This document shows, one piece after another, positions 1 through 5,086 of a stretch of 5,086 bases of DNA (its first letter is position 1; every line of letters begins with the position of its first letter). Under the pieces are notes generated by a model. The model saw nothing but the letters and a program-made list of their open reading frames with translations. It searched no databases and was not told the origin of the DNA. The DNA lies in NCBI GenBank assembly GCA_947177925.1, contig CAMWWJ010000242.1, positions 1 through 5,086 on the forward strand, read 5' to 3'. The position numbers and the translations under genes were made by a program. The DNA is from an uncultured Lachnospiraceae bacterium (GTDB lineage Bacteria; Bacillota; Clostridia; Lachnospirales; Lachnospiraceae).

Positions 1-3000
1 AGTCGTAAAGGTAGGTGCTCCGGTTCCCGTTCTGGTCTGTCCATGCGATTTTCTGGCCCTTTTCATTGGTAGTGACGGTCTGGGTTTCCCCACGGTGGTC
101 GGTGATGGTGATGTCGGTCCCGTCATATTCATTGTCCTGGTAGGTAAAGGTAGAGGTCTTCCCGCTGTCGGGCTGCCACTGGCTGGTGACCCTTCCTTCT
201 TCATCATAGGTGTTCTTCAGATAGAGCACTCCGTTCTCATTTACGGCCTCTGTCAGGTGGTGGCTGTCATCATAGTGGTAACGGGATTCCACGCCTGCGG
301 GATTCGTGATGGAGATCAGGTTCCCGCTGCCATCATAGGCAAGCTGCTCTGTCCTTCCCACAGGATCCGTCACCTGTCTGATGAGCCCCTGCTCATTATA
401 GGCAAGAAGAACAGACTTACCGGTAGGCCGGTCCGTCACGGTAAGGGTCCCTTCCCCTCTGGAAATATCCAGGATCCGCTTTTCGTCTTTTTTTATCTGT
501 ACGAGCTTTCCTTCTTTATCGAAGCAGAGTGCCTCCCCGATGGGTGAGGTCAGGGTATAGCTTTTGTCTTCATTCCGCATCAGGGTGTAGCCTTCCATGG
601 CTGTGCCCATAGGGCGGAAGGCTCCGGTATATTCCGTTTCCTCATCCAGTATCACGTCCCCGTTCACTAAGCGTCCGTAGGTGGTGTTCTTCAGCGCTTC
701 TTCATTTATGAATGCCACGGAGGCATAGGGGGAGCTGTGGTAGATGGCTGTGTTTCCGTTGTTCTCTATCCACTGCTCATAGTTGTGGCTCATGCCGTTT
801 CCGGCTTCTCCTGCCTTTTCCACCAGCATGGAGTTGTATTCTATGGAGAATGGGATGGTTCCGTCTTCTGCCATGGAGAGTCCGTCTATGGTCTGCAGGA
901 AAGCTCCGGTGGTAGTGTCTATGGGATCCCCGTAGATGTCCGTGTCGTCCTCATGGATTGGCTTGCCTACGTAGATGATATATTTGCTCACATGGCTTGC
1001 TATGGGTTCTATAGTCACATTGACGCCCAGGTTGCTTCCCTTTAAGCTCTTGACGAAAGCATCCGCCAGTTCATAGTAATAGGTATAGCCGTCTCCTCTT
1101 AGCGGCTCATCAGGCACATAGGTGCCATATATTTCCTCTCCCGGCTCCAGCACTCCTACTTTTATGGTGTCTCCGTTGTAGGTAATGGGCAGCACTTTGC
1201 ATTTATTGGTATTGGGCGTATAGTAGGTCCTGCCTCCTGAACGGCTTATGTTCACTACCGCATTGGTGTTTATGTCTTTTACGATGATCTCCTCTACATG
1301 GTCGGATGTCTGGTAGGAGCCGATGGTAGTGGAAAGGTTGTAAAAGCTCCTGTTTGATTCATTTATAATCTTATATTGGATAAAGTATTTTTCTCCGATA
1401 TAGCGGGCAGACTGAGGCATGACCACGATATGGAGACCTTTCCCGCCTTCTACTTCGAATTCATATGTACCGTTGAACCTGGCGTCAATGGGCGCCTGGA
1501 AGGGGCTCAGTGTGCCATGAAAGGAAGCTGTCAGGTCATATTTCCCGGGTGCATCCCCTTTTATGACCCAGCTTGCAGTACCTGCCTGGCCTCCTTCAAT
1601 CCGTTCCATGTGCTTTATCAGGTTCTGGCCCGATTTCAGCTTTGCAAGAGAGACTCCCTCTGGCAGCTCCAGGGTGGCAGACGCATTCTCGATAGGGAAG
1701 GTGGGATTGGCATTGTTGAATACGGCAAGCTCCACGTTATACATTTCCTTCAGCCATGTAACGCTCTGGGTGGTGGAACAGCACAGGAGTATAGGGTTTA
1801 TATAGCCCCCTTCTGTTTTCTTCTCCTCTTCCGGCAGGATAAGCTCCGCCTTTATCCTGCTTTTTCTTTTTGACCCATAATCATCCCCGCCTGTGCTGGT
1901 GTCCTGTAACGTCTGGGTGATGCCTGCTCCTCCGATATGTCCCGCGTAGTCCATTATAACAGGAATCGGGCTCAGTCCAAAGGATAATTCCACCGAAAAT
2001 ACATAGGTATGGTAATTCTCCGGCCTTGAAAAGTCCACGCCGGCTTCTATCATTTCCTCAAGCTCCATCCGGTGCACGTCCATCCTGCCTGTCACCACTT
2101 CGCCGGTGTTTAGGATAATTGTCTCTTCCCCTGGTTCCTGGTTGCTTACGTAAATGGTGCTGTCTTTTGGCAGATACCCTTCTGCAAATGCGCAGTATTC
2201 ATACACTCCTGCCAGGGCGCAGATGTCCACCCTGCCCAGCCCGTCGGTGCGCAGGTGGAGCTGTTCTTCCTCCCCGGTCTTTACGTAAACGTAGGCATAG
2301 GGAATCCCGGCGCCGCTTCCGTCCTGTACTGTCAGAGATGTGATGCCGTTTTTGCCCTTGTTTTTCACATGTACCGTACAGGTGGTGCTGTTTTCGTTTC
2401 CGGCTGCGTCTTTTACTGTGAGCATTACCTGATAGGTGCCCGGCTCCTTATAGGCATGCTTTACCCTGGAACCAGTCTTTTTTGTGCCGTCGCCCATATC
2501 CCACAGGTATTTCACTACCCTCACGTTGTCAGTGGAATCTGTCCCGTCGAACAGGGTCTGCATCCCGTTAAGGGTCACGATGTTTTCCGGCAGGCTGGCA
2601 ACAGGCGCAATGGTGTCCACGTCATCTGCATAGCTGTTTACGGTATTTGATTCGCTGTAGTTCCCCCTTAAGTCATATGCCCGCACTTTGTAGTAGTAAA
2701 TCTGGTCAGTCTCCACCTGGGTATCTTCGTATTCCGGCTTCTTCAGGGTCTGGATGCAGACGAAGTCCTTTTCCCCAAGGGCCTTCCTGTAGATGCAGTA
2801 TTTTTCAAAGTCCTCTTCTGTATTTTCCGTATAGCTCAAGCGGATGAGAAAGCTTCCGCTTTCTGCTTTCAGTTCCGGTTTTTTGGGTGCTGTCAGGTCG
2901 AATTTATAGTCTGCCGTCACGTATTCGCTGGCATTCCCGTTTTTGTCCAGCGCACCTGCCCGTACTTCATATACGGCCTCCTCGGAAAGCCCTTTTGCGT

Positions 3001-5086
3001 TCCAGCCTGTTTTTTTGTATTCCAGCCTTCCTCCGGCATCTTCCGTTGCAATTGTATGCCAGATATCATTGGTATCCTTTTCCCGATATTGCAGGGTGAT
3101 GGAGGCAAGCTGGCTGTTATCGGTTGCAATCACTTCTAAGGAAGCCTCTTCTCCCAATAAGGTATCTGTATCGGGGGAGATTCCTGTTACCTCAGGTGCT
3201 GTCTCGTCCCGCTTTACGGTAGCAGCGGCTTCTTTTGAGGCTTCCCCTTCATTTCCTGCTATATCCACTGCAGACACTTTATAGATATATGTCTTTCCTT
3301 CCTCCACTTGGGCATCCACGTAATTCTTTGTGGCAGACAGTGGGCTTAAGACAGTAAACATGCCGTTTTCTTCCTCTGCCCGATAGATTCTGTAGCCTTT
3401 CAGGTCTTCTTCTGTGTTCAGCTCCCAGATAAGCGCCACATGGCCTTCCCCGCCTTCTGCTTTCAGGTCCCTGACTCTTTCGGGCGGGGTCCTGTCTATG
3501 GTGTAGGTATTGATAACATCCTGGTTTTCTTCTGTAAGCAGGTTGTGGTTACCTGCCTTGTCATAGACTTCAAACCTGACGGTCACCTTTCCTTCTGGAA
3601 GGGCAGAGATGTCCCAGTCATGGCTGAAGGTATATTCCTGTCTGTTTTCTTCTGCAAAAAGCTCTGCGGCTGTCTCATAGGTTTCCCCGTCCAGGGAATA
3701 GGAAAATACTGCCCGGTCCAGTTGGTTATTATCCTTTGCTTTTAATTGTAAAGGGATGCTGCCTTTATAATAGGAGGACGCAGGAAATACAGCCAGGATT
3801 TCAGGTCCTGACGTATCTGCCTGTGTGGTAAAGGTAAGCTCGTCCGATTCTTCCCCCCGGTTCCCCAGGTAATCATATCCCACTACCCGGACTGTATAGG
3901 CTGTTTCCGGCTTCAGCCCGGTAAGGGTGCATCCCAGCCGTTCCCTCACGTCTTCCACGGTTGTAAAGGTACCGTCTTTCATCACTTCCACCCGGAACCA
4001 GCCAAAGTCTTCTTCCGTCACGTCTTCCCATGTGATCTGTGCGGAGGTGCTGCCTGCGGTATAGTCCTTTAAGCGGATTTTTTCAGGTCCGGTATGGTCG
4101 ATGGCATAGGTGCGTATGCAGGGGTTTTCACTTTCATTTCCTGCCGTATCTTTTGCGGATGCCGTGATCTGGTAGCTGCCTTCCTGGTATTCTGTGGTAT
4201 CCAGCTCATAGGAGGCCCTGCCGCCTTCCGCTTTTATTTCCGCAAGCTCCTGCCAGTCTTCTTCCTGCAGGTATTTCCCGTAAAAGGAAATGGTATCTAC
4301 CATGCGGTTGTCCTTTGCTTCCACCTGGATTCTTATGTTTCCGGTTACTGCCATAGATACAGGGAGCATTTCTTTGATGACAGGCGCCGTCTTATCTTCC
4401 GACGGAATCCCTGTGGCTGCTTTGGACAGGAGGCCCCTTTGTCCGAATCTGTCATAAGCCTGTAAGGTATAGGTATAGGAAGCCCCGGTTTCCACCTGTT
4501 TGTCCGTATACCATTCCATGGCGGTATCTGTCAGGTCTGCAATTGTTTCAAACTCCCCTCCGTTCCTCTGCCTTCTTATGATGGTCCCGGCAAGGTCGGC
4601 GCTTCTGCTTCTGTCCCAGGTAAGATTGAGGACTCCGTTACTTTCCTTGACCTCCAGATTTTCCGGGGCTTTCGGCGGAGTCTTATCCAGGGAATAGGTC
4701 ACCAGTGTTTCCCTGCGGTTTCCATCCTGGTCCGTCAGCACGAACCGCACATCCATATCTTTATCTTCCTTGAATCTGGAAATATCCCAGAGATAGGAAA
4801 CATAATACTGGCGGCTGTCATATACTTTCTGTCCCAGCGGGGTAGGGGTAATGGGCTGCCATGTTTCTTTCTTTTCATCAAAATACTCAATGACCACCTG
4901 ATTCCCCTTACTGTTTCCGGCCGAGGAAAATCTTGCAGTCAGGGTAACGTTATCTCCGCCGATGGTTTCATAATCCTTTGGAAAAACGGAGGTAATTTTA
5001 GGCATAGTTACCGCACCATGGACTTCCTGGCTTTTTTCAGAAACATTTCCCGCTTTATCCGAGGCCGTTATGGTGTAGATATAGAG
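1..5086 (-). CDS. Giant RHS/YD-repeat surface protein with FN3/Ig-like stalk and PKD domain (internal fragment, open at both ends)
   Basis: Read on the minus strand from base 5086, the frame is open for 1,695 codons without a stop; base 1 is the first base of the following codon. The translation is biologically coherent from end to end, with no frameshift. Domains in order: tail of an FN3 (residues 1-23), alternating Ig-like and FN3 domains (28-823), PKD (827-908), carboxypeptidase-regulatory-like sandwich (913-994), a central all-beta region (996-1380), DUF6531 (1384-1455) and YD repeats (about 1500-1695, continuing). RHS/YD proteins form a large hollow beta shell, often enclosing a C-terminal toxin; FN3, Ig-like and PKD domains are usual in extracellular stalks. 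The protein is therefore probably exported and cell-wall associated, but signal peptide, anchor, catalytic or toxin domain and any immunity partner all lie outside. It could instead be a non-toxic adhesin or a carbohydrate-binding surface protein. The open frame and the RHS assignment are very secure; the function is inferred. Confidence 0.95.
2..589 (-). repeat. RHS/YD-repeat array (start; continues past base 1)
   Basis: From residue 1500 comes the pre-repeat YTLMRNEDKSYTLTSPIGEA, then YD units of about 21-25 residues, each starting at a glycine: 1556, 1577, 1598, 1619, 1642, 1666 and 1687. Clear examples are GRTEQLAYDGSGNLISITNP (1577-1596), GVESRYHYDDSHHLTEAVNE (1598-1617) and the unit at 1619 with N-T-Y-D-E-E-G-R-V-T. 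The last, starting at 1687, ends in YLYD and is cut by the window. The consensus G-x-x-x-x-x-x-Y-D-x-x-G-x-[LV] forms the spiral beta shell of RHS proteins. The unit at 1642 has a short insertion, and the one at 1666 lacks the aromatic-aspartate pair, as is common in natural arrays. The RHS core and any C-terminal effector lie before base 1. Confidence 0.92.
722..937 (-). other. DUF6531, the N-terminal domain of RHS proteins
   Basis: Residues 1384-1455 begin with IYGDPIDTTTGAFLQTIDGL, the family hallmark 'G-D-P-[IV]-x-x-x-T-G-x-F', then IPFSIEYNSMLVEKAGEAGN (1411-1430) and GMSHNYEQWIE (1431-1441), matching the 'F-x-x-x-Y-N-S ... G-x-G-W-x-H-N-Y-E' pattern. This domain starts the RHS shell in polymorphic toxins and teneurin-like proteins and directly precedes YD repeats. 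The usual tryptophan in G-W-x-H-N-Y-E is methionine here (M1432). Confidence 0.9.
962..1438 (-). other. Putative Ig-like sandwich B before the RHS domain
   Basis: Residues 1217-1375: LHIVVMPQSARYIGEKYFIQ and YKIINESNRSFYNLSTTI (1238-1255) make the opening strands of a second CARDB-like fold, where the 'Y-x-I-x-N-x-S-x-x-x-x-Y-N-L' pattern is typical. A hairpin with KDINTNAVVNISRSGGRTYY (1270-1289) follows, then VGVLEPGEEIYGTYVPDEPL (1310-1329), another signature of this fold class, and a terminal NVTIEPIASHVSKYIIYVG. It ends about eight residues before DUF6531. The boundaries are approximate. Confidence 0.5.
1448..1741 (-). other. Putative Ig-like/CARDB-type sandwich A in the central region
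   Basis: Residues 1116-1213: YNVELAVFNNANPTFPIENA strand pair, a SATLELPEGVSLAKL strand (1136-1150), then ASWVIKGDAPGKYDLTASFH (1171-1190) and a last strand YEFEVEG. The order 'V-x-L-x-V-x-N-x-A, x-L-x-L-P-x-G-V-x-L, W-x-x-x-G-D-x-x-G-x-Y-x-L' is that of CARDB or NEW3-like Ig-type domains in bacterial surface proteins. It is preceded by an unusual Cys-Cys pair at 1102-1103. The fold is an inference from strand pattern. Confidence 0.55.
2105..2350 (-). other. Carboxypeptidase-regulatory-like (prealbumin-type) beta-sandwich
   Basis: Residues 913-994: a strand ending in a D-G-S-G turn, then IPYAYVYVKTGEEEQLHLRT, a TDGLGRVDI turn (947-955), and AGVYEYCAFAEGYLPKDSTI (959-978), closing with ETIILNTGE. 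The order 'possible A-x-V-x-V strand, T-D-G-x-G, then G-x-Y-x-x-x-A-x-A-x-G-Y' is the hallmark of CarboxypepD_reg or DUF4480-like sandwich domains. Two cysteines (C956, C965) lie in the core strands. Likely structural. Confidence 0.75.
2363..2608 (-). other. PKD domain
   Basis: Residues 827-908 carry the full PKD signature: APVASLPENIV entry, FDGTDSTDN, then YLWDMGDG (860-867), KHAY (876-879), EPGTYQVMLTVKDAAGNE (881-898) and CTVHV. W-D-x-G-D-G and the later H-x-Y and P-G-T-Y are diagnostic. PKD domains are beta-sandwiches of extracellular proteins that act as spacers or in protein and glycan contacts. Its position ends the FN3/Ig stalk and opens the part leading to the RHS shell. Confidence 0.92.
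2618..2896 (-). other. FN3 domain 4 (complete)
   Basis: Residues 731-823 start at LTAPKKPELKAESG, with strand B FLIRLSYTENTEEDFEKYCI (747-766). The usual core tryptophan is replaced by Y752, but the TEEDF motif (756-760) keeps its spacing. The closing strand is VETDQIYYYKVRAYDLRGNY (791-810). Two cysteines, C764 and C777, lie on neighbouring strands and could pair. It is the last FN3 of the stalk before the PKD domain. Confidence 0.85.
2897..3205 (-). other. Ig-like domain 4 of the stalk
   Basis: Residues 628-730 open with ETAPEVTGISPDTDTLLG, carry LEVIATDNSQLASITLQYRE (650-669), then a GWNAKGLSEEAVYEVRAGAL segment (694-713) and DKNGNASEYV. This pattern (strand, T-D-N, aromatic strand, GW turn, V-Y-E-V-R) is shared by large FN3-containing Clostridia surface proteins. 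It ends in DYKFD before the next FN3. Confidence 0.7.
3206..3493 (-). other. FN3 domain 3 (complete)
   Basis: Residues 532-627 begin TPPERVRDLKAEGGEGHV, have strand B VALIWELNTEEDLKGYRIYR (core W554, TEEDL at 558-562), and close with VEEGKTYIYKVSAVDIAGNE (593-612). This is one of the best-conserved copies, with the GYRIYR strand typical of bacterial FN3 domains. No cysteine is present in this copy. Confidence 0.88.
3494..3814 (-). other. Ig-like domain 3 of the stalk
   Basis: Residues 425-531 start at TSGPEILAVFP, contain LQLKAKDNNQLDRAVFSYSL (446-465), the DWDISALP segment, and VRFEVYDKAGNHN, and finish in NTYTID. The K-D-N motif (451-453) aligns with copies 2 and 4. A phrase close to SYSLDGETYE suggests a surface hairpin of the kind seen in Ig-like domains of Firmicute surface proteins. 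No catalytic signature is visible. Confidence 0.68.
3815..4096 (-). other. FN3 domain 2 (complete)
   Basis: Residues 331-424 are a clear FN3 copy: HTGPEKIRLKDY entry, SAQITWEDVTEEDFGWFRV with core W353, then the canonical LTGLKPETAYTVRVVGYD (388-405), which is the textbook FN3 G-L-x-P-x-T-x-Y signature. It has the TEEDF motif at 357-361. A free cysteine, C386, lies just before the signature. Confidence 0.88.
4097..4396 (-). other. Ig-like domain 2 of the stalk
   Basis: Residues 231-330 open with DKTAPVIKEMLP, carry IQVEAKDNRMVDTISFYG (253-270) and end with ITASAKDTAGNESE and TYAID before the next linker. The K-D-N motif at 258-260 followed by an alternating strand recurs in Ig-like copies 3 and 4. 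The module resembles bacterial Ig-like domains found between FN3 repeats in surface proteins and glycan-active enzymes. It is likely structural. Confidence 0.68.
4397..4684 (-). other. FN3 domain 1 (complete)
   Basis: Residues 135-230 have the FN3 pattern: a proline-rich entry (TPPKAPENLEV), strand B with a core tryptophan (LNLTWD, W157), a strand C with basic residues (TIIRRQ), and the closing Y-x-Y-x-L-x-A-Y-D strand followed by a glycine turn (203-218). An aspartate-leucine pair sits 7 and 8 residues after the core tryptophan (D164, L165), as in the other copies. FN3 domains usually act as rigid spacers or protein/glycan contacts outside the cell. Confidence 0.82.
4685..5005 (-). other. 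Ig-like domain 1 of the stalk
   Basis: Residues 28-134 form a beta-rich module between two FN3 domains. It starts with a PKITSVFPKDYE-type strand, has a VVIEYFD strand (64-70) where the other copies have an F-x-Y strand, and ends in VTYSLD just before the DKTPP linker. A YLWDISRF segment (99-105) matches DWDISALP in the third copy (490-497), showing shared ancestry. It lacks the K/T-D-N motif found in the other three Ig-like copies and is the most diverged. The exact Pfam Ig-like family cannot be set by eye. Confidence 0.6.
5018..5086 (-). other. C-terminal end of a further FN3 domain (partial)
   Basis: Residues 1-23 contain LYIYTITASDKAGNVSE, which matches the last strands of the complete FN3 copies downstream (YTYTLQAYDRFGQRG, YIYKVSAVDIAGNEG, YYYKVRAYDLRGNYS). 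The alternating stalk therefore starts upstream of this window and has at least five FN3 domains. The rest of this copy lies beyond base 5086. Confidence 0.75.

Larger units (their letters stand above)
947..2101 (-). other. Central region of uncharacterised all-beta character linking the stalk to the RHS part
   Basis: Residues 996-1380 have no domain I can name with confidence. It opens with TGRMDVHRMELEEMIEAGVD (999-1018), probably a short helix, followed by VFSVELSFGLSPIPVIMDYA (1029-1048), a Gly/Asp-rich patch (1050-1071) and a charged stretch KRKSRIKAELILPEEEKK (1073-1090). Two Ig-like folds follow and are listed separately. My recollection of other Lachnospiraceae-type RHS proteins is that a similar block sits between a prealbumin-like domain and DUF6531, so it is probably a conserved connector. 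No enzymatic motif is visible. Isoleucine codons here are unusually rich in ATA. Confidence 0.6.
2618..5005 (-). repeat. Four tandem copies of a ~200-residue Ig-like + FN3 supermodule
   Basis: Residues 28-823 are four Ig-like/FN3 pairs. The core aromatic of strand B of each FN3 lies at W157, W353, W554 and Y752, giving periods of 196, 201 and 198 residues (about 595 bases). Every copy has Asp then Leu/Phe 7 and 8 residues after it. Module junctions carry D-x-T-x-P or D-T-x-x-P at residues 134, 231, 330, 424, 531, 627, 730 and 824. The copies are diverged; I saw no long identical DNA stretches, which argues for old duplications and against recent slippage. Confidence 0.8.

Noticed and set aside
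95..547. Plus-strand open frame of 150 codons, plus similar plus-strand frames at 1376-1873, 2255-2650, 2943-3284, 3440-3745 and 4094-4465.
   Set aside because: All lie antisense to the coherent minus-strand gene. Their translations are Cys/Phe/Val-rich with no recognisable domain, and they arise from the complement of the real gene's codons.
1927..2002. Possible transmembrane segment at residues about 1029-1053 (VFSVELSFGLSPIPVIMDYA and following).
   Set aside because: It contains Glu, Asp, two prolines and a following His/Gly stretch and is not a continuous hydrophobic run of 18 or more residues; beta-strands are more likely.
2917..3129. Minus-strand frame of 70 codons starting MQPITASLPP.
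   Set aside because: It is a different frame on the same strand inside a well-conserved Ig-like and FN3 segment; the translation has no family signature.
2618..5005. Recent DNA-level tandem duplication or slippage repeats in the stalk.
   Set aside because: Protein motifs recur, but the nucleotide copies are well diverged; I saw no long identical repeats.
1..5086. CRISPR array, tRNA/rRNA, insertion sequence, riboswitch, promoter or terminator.
   Set aside because: The window is entirely coding in one frame; no spaced identical repeats, transposase motifs or terminator hairpin with a T-run in an intergenic setting are present.

Overview
The whole window is the interior of one very large protein-coding gene on the minus strand. 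One reading frame stays open for all 1,695 complete codons (5086 down to 2), and base 1 begins the next codon. No start codon, stop codon, promoter, terminator or intergenic DNA can be seen, so both ends of the gene lie outside. The N-terminus is beyond base 5086 and the C-terminus is before base 1. Residue numbers below count from the first codon at 5086; residue n occupies bases 5089-3n down to 5087-3n.

Layout in protein order (high to low coordinates): the tail of a fibronectin type III (FN3) domain; four alternating pairs of an Ig-like beta-sandwich and an FN3 domain (5005-2618); a PKD domain (2608-2363); a carboxypeptidase-regulatory-like beta-sandwich (2350-2105); a long all-beta central region without a confidently nameable family (2101-947), probably including two more Ig-like folds; an RHS-type DUF6531 domain (937-722); and the start of an RHS/YD-repeat array (589-2) that runs out of the window.

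This architecture fits a giant exported or surface-anchored RHS/YD protein of a Gram-positive bacterium. The long FN3/Ig stalk would hold an RHS shell away from the cell. By analogy with WapA and other RHS polymorphic toxins, a variable C-terminal toxin or effector, possibly followed by an immunity gene, may lie before base 1. That part is not visible, so toxin function is inference.

The organism is most likely a Clostridia/Lachnospiraceae-type gut Firmicute. This rests on mid-range G+C (about half, by eye), frequent GGA, AGA/AGG, AAA and GAA codons, and a domain combination I associate with that group. The source cannot be fixed from this window.

The most notable internal signals are a roughly 200-residue repeated Ig+FN3 unit with a DxTxP motif at every module junction, a poorly characterised central region, and a sharp rise in ATA isoleucine codons in the central and DUF6531 part compared with both flanks.
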